Source of the DNA: JABDMH01 sp964428345
GTDB taxonomy: Bacteria; Bacteroidota; Bacteroidia; Chitinophagales; Saprospiraceae
Assembly (NCBI GenBank): GCA_964428345.1
Contig: CAYRYD010000005.1
Coordinates: 1 to 64,000, forward strand
Reading direction: 5' to 3'
Length of the DNA: 64,000 nucleotides
Shown here in pieces: positions 24,853-33,231 of the stretch; position 1 is the stretch's first letter, and every line of letters starts with the position of its first letter. Below the pieces are notes generated by a model. The model did no database searches. It was not told the origin of the DNA and saw nothing but the letters and a program-made list of their open reading frames with translations. Made by a program: the position numbers and the translations under genes.

Positions 24853-25229
24853 AAGATTTTAAAGTGATTCAGGGTCCCGAAGTACCCAAAAGTAAATTGC
24901 CTTTTTCTCCGGCCGTTCAGCTTAATGGATGGGTATTTGTATCCGGACAGGCATCTGTGGATGACTCCGGGAATATTGTCGTCGACACCTTTGAAGGAGA
25001 AATGCGGCGATCGTTTGAGAATGCCCGCAAAATTCTCCAGGCCGCCGGTCTGGATTTTAAGGATGTTGTCCAGGTTCGAAACTATGTTGGCCGGAAGGAG
25101 GATCTGGTCCGCTTTAATGAAATTTACCGGGAATATTTTTCCGAGCCCTATCCGGCCCGGACCACGCTGATCGGTTGTCTGAGCGACTTGCTGAAATTTG
25201 AAGTTGATCTGGTGGCATATGGCAGTTGA
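24849..25229 (+). CDS. RidA-family enamine/imine deaminase
   Basis: A 126-residue RidA (YjgF/YER057c/UK114) family protein. The family's catalytic arginine is R104 in YPARTTLIG and the paired glutamate is E118 in KFEVD; VFVSGQ and VRNYVGRKEDL are also typical. RidA proteins hydrolyse reactive 2-aminoacrylate-type enamines made by PLP enzymes. Its ATGA overlap with the RraA gene and nearness to the PLP enzyme suggest it clears or uses an enamine intermediate of this pathway. Confidence 0.85.
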   Translation: MKDFKVIQGPEVPKSKLPFSPAVQLNGWVFVSGQASVDDSGNIVVDTFEGEMRRSFENARKILQAAGLDFKDVVQVRNYVGRKEDLVRFNEIYREYFSEPYPARTTLIGCLSDLLKFEVDLVAYGS

Positions 25230-26718
25230 TTTCTCCGGCAAAAGAATCGGTCTTTTGGGTATCTACCATGAATCCAATACCTTTTTGAGTCAGCCGACGA
25301 CCTTACAGGATTTTGAAAACGGTCACCTTTTCAGCGGCGACCGGATCATCAGAGAATACCAGGATGCCCATCATGAGATCGGTGGGATCCTGGAAGTGCT
25401 ACGTGATCAGCGGTTGGAAATTGTCCCCCTCTTGTATGCCGAAGCAACCCCTGGTGGAAGGATCGATACTGAAACAGCGGAGGTCTTACTTTCGATGGTC
25501 GATACGGCACTGGACGAGGCTTTGCCGCTTGACGGATTGATGGTAGTGCCTCACGGAGCGGCAGTCAGCGAGCTTTGGGATGATTTTGACGGTTACTGGT
25601 TGTCGAGGGTGCGCACACGGATTGGAGATGTTCCGGTGATCGGTACCCTTGATCCCCATGCCAATGTGAGCCATATGATGGTTGAAGCTACCGATGCACT
25701 CATTGCCTACAAGACTAATCCACATATCGATCAAAGAGAGACTGGCAGGCAGGCAGCCCGGCTCATGGTCGAAACCCTGATGGAGAACATCAAACCGGTA
25801 CAACGATTGCTGATGTCGCAGGTGGCCATCAGCATCGAGCAGCAGTACACGTCCGCTCAGCCCTGTCTGGATTTGTACCGGTTGGCCGGGCGTTTGTCCC
25901 TAAAGCCAGGGGTTCTTTCGGTAAGCATTATGTTGGGGTTTCCCTATGCCGATGTCTATGAGATGGGCACCACTTTTCTGGTGGTTTCGGATCATGACCC
26001 TCTTCTGGCTGAGCATGTCCTTGAACAGCTCAACGAGTATATTATTGACCATCATACTGATTTTCTGGGAGCTAAAATTACGGTTGAGGCAGCGCTGGAT
26101 CGGGTATCGCAATTACCAAAACCGGTACTGTTTCTGGACATGGGCGATAATGTAGGAGGGGGAGGACCCGGAGACAGCACCTTCATCCTTCATGCTATTG
26201 AAAGCCGGAAAGTCTGGAGGTCTTTCATTTGTATTCAGGATCCCCTGACAGTACAGGAATTGGTCCATTGTGCTCCGGGTGAGTACAGATCTGTCTCCAT
26301 AGGGGCCAAAAGCGACAACCGGCATGGTGAACCTCTGATGGTCACCGTACGTGTCAAGGCCCTGGTGGATGGTAAGTTTACCGAGAGGGAAGTTCGCCAT
26401 GGCGGTCAGATGAGTTTCGATATGGGTCCGACTGCCATCGTGGAAACTCCCAATCAAACGACCATTATGCTCACTTCCAGGCGTACAGTACCTTTCAGTT
26501 CGCAGCAATTACTTCATTATCAAATTATTCCCAGCGATTTTGATATAGTCGTAGCCAAGGGTGTGCAAGCTCCGGTAGCAGCGTATGGTCCGGTTTGTCC
26601 ATCAGTGATTCGAGTCAATACTGCAGGGGTGACTACCGCCGATATGCGACAATTGAAGTACGAAAAACGAAGGAAACCCCTGTTTCCTTTTGAAGCCATT
26701 AAAACGCCGGACTCATGA
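25219..26718 (+). CDS. M81-family (MlrC-like) metallopeptidase
   Basis: A 499-residue protein of the M81 family (DUF1485 plus MlrC C-terminal domain). Seen: RIGLLGIYHESNTF at the start, GRIDTETAE, VVPHGAAVSE, GTLDPHANVS, AYKTNPHIDQRETG, and the C-terminal FLDMGDNVGGGGPGDST. MlrC cleaves tetrapeptides from microcystin, but most M81 members stand in amino-acid or sugar catabolic clusters with unknown amidase substrates. The start ATG 25219 overlaps the RidA stop by 11 bases; a TTG at 25198 is less likely. Cytoplasmic. Confidence 0.82.
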   Translation: MAVDFSGKRIGLLGIYHESNTFLSQPTTLQDFENGHLFSGDRIIREYQDAHHEIGGILEVLRDQRLEIVPLLYAEATPGGRIDTETAEVLLSMVDTALDEALPLDGLMVVPHGAAVSELWDDFDGYWLSRVRTRIGDVPVIGTLDPHANVSHMMVEATDALIAYKTNPHIDQRETGRQAARLMVETLMENIKPVQRLLMSQVAISIEQQYTSAQPCLDLYRLAGRLSLKPGVLSVSIMLGFPYADVYEMGTTFLVVSDHDPLLAEHVLEQLNEYIIDHHTDFLGAKITVEAALDRVSQLPKPVLFLDMGDNVGGGGPGDSTFILHAIESRKVWRSFICIQDPLTVQELVHCAPGEYRSVSIGAKSDNRHGEPLMVTVRVKALVDGKFTEREVRHGGQMSFDMGPTAIVETPNQTTIMLTSRRTVPFSSQQLLHYQIIPSDFDIVVAKGVQAPVAAYGPVCPSVIRVNTAGVTTADMRQLKYEKRRKPLFPFEAIKTPDS

Positions 26719-27575
26719 ATCTCACCGATCCTTCACTCCCATCTCCGGAAGACGTGCGTCCAGAGGTTCTCCTGGACCTCAATCACTATACAGAAGGACC
26801 GGTCATTGATGACCATGGCCATCTTTTTTTTACGGACCTTGCCGGGAGAACCATCTGGCGTTGGCAGGATGGGGAGGCGATGCCCTGGGCTACCGGTACC
26901 CGGCCCAATGGCCAGGCAATCCTGAAAAACGGCGACCATTTGGTCTGCGATAGTGAAGAGAGCTGTATCCGGCATTACGATAGTAAGGGGACTATGATCC
27001 GGCAATTGGGTGGCGGTAAGATTGGCCATTTGACCGTGCAGTGCCCCAATGATATTACGGTTGCTGAAGGACAGGGATTTTATTTTACCGATTCGGTGAG
27101 GAATGATGGTGCAGTCTACTATGTAGGTTTTAACGGGACAACCCTTGTTGTTGCCGACCAGATAGACTTTGCCAATGGCATTGCACTGACGGCAGATGGT
27201 AGATACCTGCTGGTTGCTGAGAGCTATCGCAACCGGATCCTGATGATTACCCTGGATGGACCCGGACGCCGTAAGGGTAAGGTGGAGGTATTTGCCGATC
27301 TGCCCATAAACCATCTTGATCCGGAGACCGGTAATCTCCCCGACGGCATCAACTTTGACCGGTGCGGAAGGCTATGGGTGGCTCACTATGGCATGGGTGC
27401 AATTCAGGTATTGTCACCGGGTGGGGAGCTGCTCAAGACGTATGAAACGGGTATTCCCCTCACGAGTAATCTTTGTTTTGGAGATTCCGGTCTTTTTGTG
27501 ACTGGTGGTTTCGGTGAGCCGGGTCCCGGAAGAGTATCCAGACTCCCTATTTTCCAGTCAAAAACGAAGGATTAA
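26715..27575 (+). CDS. SMP-30/gluconolactonase-like hydrolase
   Basis: A 286-residue six-bladed propeller of the SMP-30/gluconolactonase/LRE family: YTEGPVIDDHGHLFFTD with the metal-ligand Glu, GTRPNGQAI, CPNDITVAEGQGFYFTDS with the Asn/Asp ligands, and LPDGINFDRCGRLWVAHYG. Such enzymes open sugar lactones, usually with a divalent metal. Here it fits after a dehydrogenase that makes a lactone. No signal peptide, so cytoplasmic. It starts by ATGA overlap with the M81 gene and ends the tightly overlapped run; the next gene is 62 bases on. Confidence 0.85.
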   Translation: MNLTDPSLPSPEDVRPEVLLDLNHYTEGPVIDDHGHLFFTDLAGRTIWRWQDGEAMPWATGTRPNGQAILKNGDHLVCDSEESCIRHYDSKGTMIRQLGGGKIGHLTVQCPNDITVAEGQGFYFTDSVRNDGAVYYVGFNGTTLVVADQIDFANGIALTADGRYLLVAESYRNRILMITLDGPGRRKGKVEVFADLPINHLDPETGNLPDGINFDRCGRLWVAHYGMGAIQVLSPGGELLKTYETGIPLTSNLCFGDSGLFVTGGFGEPGPGRVSRLPIFQSKTKD

Positions 27576-27637
27576 AAGAACATGGTTTTAGGACTTACTG
27601 ACCGAATAAATATTTATTAACCGTAAAATAATAATCT

Positions 27638-28435
27638 ATGCATACAAAGAGATTGTTTGATCTGACGGGTCGCATTGCCATTGTCACAGGAGGGGCAGGA
27701 TTATATGGAAAATCGATTTCCCTGGCACTGGCCGAAGCCGGTGCAACGGTCATTGTAGCTTCCCGTGATCTTGCGAAGTGTAAGACATTTGTGGAAAACA
27801 TGGTTTCGGAAGGACTGAAAGCCGATGCCTTTCAACTGGATCAGGGCGATGAGCAATCGATCCATGATTTTGTGGATGGGGTTATTTCAAAGTATCAGCG
27901 AATCGATGTATTGGTCAACAATTCAGTAACCAGAGATGGCCTGGCTGACCTGGAAAAAGTAACCAAAGAAGGATGGGAAAGAGCACAGAGAATTAATTCG
28001 ACAGGCTTGATGTTGATCACTCAGGCGGTGATCCGGCACATGGTGGCAGCCAATCAGGGTAATATCATCAATGTCGGTTCCATCCAGGGGACAAGGGGTC
28101 CGAGATTTCCGGTTTACGGTGATACCGGAATGTCGAGTCCGGTAAATTATACCTACGATAAATGGGGTATGGTGGGATTTACTAAATGGATTGCCAATAA
28201 ATACGGTAAGCATAATATTCGCTGCAATTGTCTCAGCCCGGGTGGATATGGTCCGGGGGTTTTACAGGTGGTCGGTCATAATGAATTTTACGACAATTAT
28301 ATCAACCTGACTCCTTTGCGACGGTTTGCCGATGACAATGACCTCAAAGGACCGGTAGTCTTCCTTGCCTCAGACGCATCCGGATATATTACCGGCCATA
28401 ATCTACTGGTGGATGGTGGCTGGACCAGCTGGTAG
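27638..28435 (+). CDS. Short-chain dehydrogenase/reductase (gluconate 5-dehydrogenase-like)
   Basis: A 265-residue SDR with FDLTGRIAIVTGGAGLYGK as cofactor motif, VLVNNSVTRD, catalytic Ser in NVGSIQGT and Tyr-Lys in YTYDKWGMVGF, ending GHNLLVDGGWTSW. The overall look is that of gluconate 5-dehydrogenase and related sugar-acid dehydrogenases. It is not a close copy of the SDR at 21369. It probably oxidises or reduces a sugar-acid intermediate with NAD(P) in the cytoplasm. Confidence 0.83.
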   Translation: MHTKRLFDLTGRIAIVTGGAGLYGKSISLALAEAGATVIVASRDLAKCKTFVENMVSEGLKADAFQLDQGDEQSIHDFVDGVISKYQRIDVLVNNSVTRDGLADLEKVTKEGWERAQRINSTGLMLITQAVIRHMVAANQGNIINVGSIQGTRGPRFPVYGDTGMSSPVNYTYDKWGMVGFTKWIANKYGKHNIRCNCLSPGGYGPGVLQVVGHNEFYDNYINLTPLRRFADDNDLKGPVVFLASDASGYITGHNLLVDGGWTSW

Positions 28436-28476
28436 TTTTTTGTCTTTTTAATTGTTACCTCTGATCGGAGAATAAC

Positions 28477-29424
28477 ATGATTAAACACTATATCCGTTTT
28501 AAAAATTATGAATTTTCAACGTTGGTCCTGGGGACTGTACAACTCGGGATGGACTATGGTATTTCCAATACCAAAGGAAAACCTGCATTTTCACAGGGCA
28601 TCAATTTATTGAATTATGCCGTCGGGCATGGTATTAACACGTTTGACACAGCACGAAAATACGGGACATCGGAAAACCTTATTGGTAAATTCCTGGCCAA
28701 TAAACCGCAGGGATCCCCGTTACACATTATTACCAAGTTTGCCCTTGATCCGGAGGTTGAAAATGACCTGGAAAAGTGCTGGGACCAGGCAAGTCTGAGT
28801 GTTCGTCAATCGTTAAATCTCTTAGGAGTCAGCTCGGTCTGTGGATGCCTTTTCCACCGTGCCCCAGCCAATAATCTAACCCGACTTTCTGGTATTTTAC
28901 CAGTAATCTTTGACCGGTTGAAAGAAGAGGGGATGATTGGGTTCGGGGGCTTATCTGCCTATTATCCTGCCGATGTGGAGACCACCCTGGAAATACCGCA
29001 AATAGAAATGGTGCAAGTACCTTTTAATCTTTTTGATCAGCGATTATTGAAGGCAGGATTACTCAGGGCGATGAAAATATACCAAAAACTGGTCATTGCC
29101 CGCAGCGTATTTCTTCAGGGACTTTTTTTTCTGGAGCCCGAATCATTGACCGGTAATTTGCTGAATGCCGGAAAGTATTTATCCCTGTTGCGTCAAATTT
29201 GCCGTGATAATGAATGGTCCATATCCCAGCTCGCATTTTCCTTTGTAAGAGACCAACCGGATATCGATTGCCTGGTCATCGGTGCTGCTGATTTAGCCCA
29301 GGTTCGGGAAAATATCGATTTATTGGACGGACCTTCCCTTTCGTCCGCGATGAAAGATTTTGTGGATGTTAATTTTCAGGTCGACGATGAGATAATCATC
29401 ACTCCCGGCCTTTGGCAATATTAA
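28477..29424 (+). CDS. Aldo/keto reductase
   Basis: A 315-residue (beta/alpha)8 aldo/keto reductase. The catalytic tetrad can be followed: Asp and Tyr in FDTARKYG, Lys in HIITKF and His in CLFHRAP. The start VLGTVQLGMDYGISNTKGKP is typical of the subgroup often found in surface-sugar loci. The C-terminal NADP-binding part (VIGAADLAQVRENID) is present. It lies 41 bases after the SDR and 22 before the Gfo/Idh gene, in the same transcription unit. The substrate is not known. Confidence 0.83.
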   Translation: MIKHYIRFKNYEFSTLVLGTVQLGMDYGISNTKGKPAFSQGINLLNYAVGHGINTFDTARKYGTSENLIGKFLANKPQGSPLHIITKFALDPEVENDLEKCWDQASLSVRQSLNLLGVSSVCGCLFHRAPANNLTRLSGILPVIFDRLKEEGMIGFGGLSAYYPADVETTLEIPQIEMVQVPFNLFDQRLLKAGLLRAMKIYQKLVIARSVFLQGLFFLEPESLTGNLLNAGKYLSLLRQICRDNEWSISQLAFSFVRDQPDIDCLVIGAADLAQVRENIDLLDGPSLSSAMKDFVDVNFQVDDEIIITPGLWQY

Positions 29425-29446
29425 TTTTTCCAGAGTTTCCGAAAAG

Positions 29447-30433
29447 ATGAAGATCAGAGCAGGAATTATTGGTGCCGGTAAATTCAGTCATCGCCACATT
29501 GAGGCCATGCATAAAACCGGCAGGTGGGAGCTGGTTGCTGCCTGCCGGAGAGATCCCGCCGGGCTGGAAGAATTTTCATCGAGGTATGGTATCAGAGCCT
29601 ATTCCGGCTATCATCAATTACTGTCGGATTCTCAGGTTGAGGCGGTGCTCATCGCCACCCCGCACCATCTTCACGGGAGCATTGCTATCGAAGCTGCCAG
29701 GGCTGGCAAACACATTATGCTGGAGAAACCGATGGCGCTGAACATAGGCGATTGTCGGGACATCAACAGGGAGGTTGCTACGGCCGGTACCAGGCTAATG
29801 GTGGGACAATCGGCCCGTTTTACTTCGGCCTATCTGAAGGCTAAAGAGATGCTTGCCCTTGACAGGCTGGGAGATGTGGTTCAGATCTCCGGTGTTTCTT
29901 CGACTTTCTGGATGGGTCCGGACCGGAAAAGCTGGCACCTTAGCAAAGCCTCCGGAGGTGGATATTTATGGACCCTGGGCATCCATCAGCTTGATTTGTT
30001 GATGGACCTTGCACAAAGTCCGGTGCGAAGTGTACGGGCGGGCCTCGGTGCTCATTTTCACGATCAGGAAGTGGATGACCATGGTGTACTATGGTTGAAT
30101 TTCGATAATGGCGTCGAAGGTACTCTTCACTATGCCGGTTTTGTCGAGGGAGTGACCAGGGTGGAAACTGAAATCTTCGGAACCCACGGACATCTGAAAT
30201 TTAGCAGCCGGGAAGGGACTTTTTTAGCAAAAGATGACCATTGGCAACCGGTTGAAGGTTCGCTGGAAAATAGTTGGCTGGATGCAGCGCTAAGACGCCA
30301 GTGGGATGAGTTTGCCGCTTCGATTGAGGAAAACCGGCATCCATCGGTCGATGGCCAGACCGGTCAGAAGGTCATCGCAGTCATCGAGGCTGCTTTCCGG
30401 TCATCCCAACTTGACCGGGAAATCTGGTTATAG
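29447..30433 (+). CDS. Gfo/Idh/MocA-family oxidoreductase
   Basis: A 328-residue NAD(P)-dependent oxidoreductase. N-terminal Rossmann motif GIIGAGKFSHRHIEA, VLIATPHHLHG and the conserved EKPMAL with the lysine of the EKP motif; the C-terminal Gfo/Idh alpha/beta domain includes GGGYLWTLGIHQLDLLMDL with the catalytic His region. Such enzymes oxidise or reduce cyclic sugars, inositols and related compounds. No signal peptide, so cytoplasmic. It precedes the transporter fusion by 71 bases. Confidence 0.85.
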   Translation: MKIRAGIIGAGKFSHRHIEAMHKTGRWELVAACRRDPAGLEEFSSRYGIRAYSGYHQLLSDSQVEAVLIATPHHLHGSIAIEAARAGKHIMLEKPMALNIGDCRDINREVATAGTRLMVGQSARFTSAYLKAKEMLALDRLGDVVQISGVSSTFWMGPDRKSWHLSKASGGGYLWTLGIHQLDLLMDLAQSPVRSVRAGLGAHFHDQEVDDHGVLWLNFDNGVEGTLHYAGFVEGVTRVETEIFGTHGHLKFSSREGTFLAKDDHWQPVEGSLENSWLDAALRRQWDEFAASIEENRHPSVDGQTGQKVIAVIEAAFRSSQLDREIWL

Positions 30434-30491
30434 TTTTTTTATCACAGGTATCACTGGAAATCAGTTTCGCTTGACGGATACCGGAAAAAAT

Positions 30492-30498
30492 CAGGAGG
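30492..30498 (+). promoter_or_regulatory. Strong Shine-Dalgarno of the mutarotase-symporter gene
   Basis: AGGAGGT ends six bases before ATG 30505. Most genes in this window have weak or no Shine-Dalgarno sequence, as usual for Bacteroidota, so this full match is notable and fixes the start. Confidence 0.6.
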
Positions 30499-30504
30499 TA
30501 AGTT

Positions 30505-33042
30505 ATGCAGCGAAGAGCAGTTATGGTGGTTTTTTGGATGCTTGGTCTTGTTTTTCAAATCAATGCCCAGTCGCATTGGTCTGAGCTTCCTCCAATTCCC
30601 GATAAAGAGGGTTATGCCGGTATGTTTGCCGGTGTCAGTCACGATGTGCTTATCTGCGCCGGGGGTGCTAATTTTCCGGATAAAAAACCCTGGGAGGGTG
30701 GACTAAAACAGTGGTATGATATCATTTATCTGTTGAAGGGTGAAAGAGAACAATGGACAGTCAGTAGACAGAGTCTACCCTGGAAGCGGGCCTACGGAGT
30801 TACCGTAAGTTATCAGGACCGGGTAATTCTGGTCGGAGGAAATGATGCTACCGGTCATTATGCCGACGTACTGTCGCTGGAATATAGGAATGGTGAGATC
30901 ATTATGGATTCCCTTCCTTCTCTTCCGGAACCCCTTGCCAATATGAGCGGTGTAGTCATGGATGGGGTCATTTATATTGCCGGAGGCAATCACACACCCG
31001 AAGGTCTGGCAGAAAAAAAGTTGTATCTGTTGAATCTGAATGCGTCCGCAGGGGAGCTACGCTGGCTGGAGGGACCATCCTGGCCTGGTCCTGCCCGGAT
31101 CCAGTCGGTAGCAGCTGCACACAACGGTATGTTTTATCTGTTCAGTGGGTTTGATCTGCGCAGAAAGGCTGATGGTACGATTGAACGGATGCTCATGCAG
31201 GATGCCTTCCGGTATCAACCGGACAAGGATGACTTCCGGTCCGGACAATGGCAACAGCTCCCGGACCTGCCGAGGGGAGCTGCGGCAGCACCCAGTCCGG
31301 CCTTTACCCTGGGAATGGATCATATTGTAATCCCGGGTGGATTGGATGCCGGTACCCTGAAATACACCGATCCGGCCAATCATCCCGGATTTATTCCTGA
31401 TGTGATAGCATTCAATGTCAAAAGCCATGAATGGGTATCCCAGCCTGATATGCCATCCGGAGCTTCCCGGGTTACGGCTCCGGTAACCCTGTGGAAAGGT
31501 CACTGGGTTGTACCTAACGGTGAAATAGGTCCGGGCAGGCGTTCACCAAAAGTATTTACACTGGATACCAGCATTTCCTTCGGCTGGCAAAATTGGCTCA
31601 CCTTATTGGTTTACCTGTTTTGTATGTTGCTGATCGGGTTTTATTTTTCCCGTAAGGAAAATACAACAGCCGATTATTTTCTCGCCGGTGGCCGGATTCC
31701 CTGGTGGGCGGCCGGCATCAGCATTTATGGCACTCAGCTCAGCGCCATTACTTTTATGGCCATTCCGGCGATTGTGTATGCTACTGACTGGCGGTTGGCA
31801 GTCGGCACCCTGATGATCCTGGGTATCGTGCCGGTGATCGTCCGGTTCTATCTCCCTTCTTTCCGCCGCATGAACATAACGACAGCGTATGAATTTCTTG
31901 AATCCCGGTTTAACCTCAAGGTTCGTATGCTGGGAAGTCTTACTTTTATTTTGTTGCAGCTGGGCCGGATGGGGATCGTCTTGTACCTTCCGGCAATCGC
32001 CATTTCATCGGTCACCGGTATTGATATCCTGCTGTGCATTGCGGTTATGGGTTTGTTTTCAACTATCTATACCGTGATGGGAGGTATCGAGGCAGTGGTC
32101 TGGACTGATGTGGTACAGGTGGTTGTCCTTATGGGAGGTGCGATTGCCAGTATTTTTATTGCTGTCGCCAATATTGACGGTGGATTTTCTGAGGTGATCC
32201 GTATTGGGGCGGAATACGAAAAGTTTAAATTCATAGAGTTCGGTTGGGATTACACCCAATTGGTTTTTTGGGTGGCGATTACCGGTTTTTTCTTCCTTAA
32301 TTTGATTTCCTATTCCTCAGACCAGGTCGTCATCCAACGTTACCTGACGGTAAAAACGGAGAAAGAGGCCGCCCGGAGCTTGTGGACCAACGGCATCATC
32401 ACCCTTCCGGGCATTTTGATCTTTTTTGGGCTTGGTACCACACTTTTTGTTTTCTATCTGATGAACCCTTCCGAACTCACCAGCAACAGACCCGACGAGA
32501 TCCTGCCGTACTTTGTGGTGACTCAGTTGCCTGTCGGGGTTGCCGGTCTGGTTATTTCGGGGGTATTTGCCGCCAGCATGTCTTCACTGGATAGCAGTAT
32601 GAACAGCATCGCCACAGCCTATATCACTGATTTTCATAAACGGATCTGGCCGGATGAAAGCGACAGTAAATATCTCCGGATGGCCCGGTATGTCACCATC
32701 GCCATGGGTGCTTTTGGCACCCTGACCGCGATGTGGGTTGCAGTGTCGGATGTAGATTTTATTTTTGATTTTTTCCAGGAGATCCTTGGAGTCATCGGTG
32801 GCAGCCTCGCCGGTGTTTTTGTCCTGGCAGTCTTCTCTAAAAAAGCCAACCCAACCGGAGCCATTACCGGTACCTTTGCAGGGGCGATCATTACCCTTTT
32901 ATTTAAGAATTTTAGCGATGTAAATGGCTATCTCTATGGGGCCATCGGAGTGATCAGTTGTGTAATAGTGGGCTGGGTGGTCAGCATGATGACCAGCTCT
33001 CCGCTGGCTACTGATAAGAAAACTGTTTTCCAACCAAAATAG
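30505..33042 (+). CDS. NanM-like mutarotase fused to sodium:solute symporter
   Basis: An 845-residue two-part protein. Residues 1-21 are a signal peptide (QINAQ), about 22-365 a cyclically permuted Kelch propeller of the N-acetylneuraminate epimerase/mutarotase (NanM) type (CAGGANFPDKKPWEGG, VILVGGNDATGHY, VIYIAGGN, HIVIPGGLDAG), and about 375-835 a sodium:solute symporter with some 13 membrane helices (DYFLAGGRIPWWAAGISIYGTQLSAITFMA, VFAASMSSLDSSMNS). The Kelch part would lie outside the inner membrane and hand the right anomer to the transporter. This strongly suggests import of sialic acid or a related sugar by the cluster. It is the last gene of the unit. Confidence 0.85.
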   Translation: MQRRAVMVVFWMLGLVFQINAQSHWSELPPIPDKEGYAGMFAGVSHDVLICAGGANFPDKKPWEGGLKQWYDIIYLLKGEREQWTVSRQSLPWKRAYGVTVSYQDRVILVGGNDATGHYADVLSLEYRNGEIIMDSLPSLPEPLANMSGVVMDGVIYIAGGNHTPEGLAEKKLYLLNLNASAGELRWLEGPSWPGPARIQSVAAAHNGMFYLFSGFDLRRKADGTIERMLMQDAFRYQPDKDDFRSGQWQQLPDLPRGAAAAPSPAFTLGMDHIVIPGGLDAGTLKYTDPANHPGFIPDVIAFNVKSHEWVSQPDMPSGASRVTAPVTLWKGHWVVPNGEIGPGRRSPKVFTLDTSISFGWQNWLTLLVYLFCMLLIGFYFSRKENTTADYFLAGGRIPWWAAGISIYGTQLSAITFMAIPAIVYATDWRLAVGTLMILGIVPVIVRFYLPSFRRMNITTAYEFLESRFNLKVRMLGSLTFILLQLGRMGIVLYLPAIAISSVTGIDILLCIAVMGLFSTIYTVMGGIEAVVWTDVVQVVVLMGGAIASIFIAVANIDGGFSEVIRIGAEYEKFKFIEFGWDYTQLVFWVAITGFFFLNLISYSSDQVVIQRYLTVKTEKEAARSLWTNGIITLPGILIFFGLGTTLFVFYLMNPSELTSNRPDEILPYFVVTQLPVGVAGLVISGVFAASMSSLDSSMNSIATAYITDFHKRIWPDESDSKYLRMARYVTIAMGAFGTLTAMWVAVSDVDFIFDFFQEILGVIGGSLAGVFVLAVFSKKANPTGAITGTFAGAIITLLFKNFSDVNGYLYGAIGVISCVIVGWVVSMMTSSPLATDKKTVFQPK

Positions 33043-33231
33043 AAAAACTCCAGATCCTTACTTTTCAAGCCTGGAGATGTTGTACTGTCTTCATGTCCGT
33101 ATTCGTGCAAAATTTGTCCGATATCGTACAATAGTCATTTATCGCATATTCGTAATAATTTGATATTCAGCTATATATGGATTTGGCATATTATTTATCA
33201 TTTATCTGGAGGAGTATTCAAGCATTCATCA

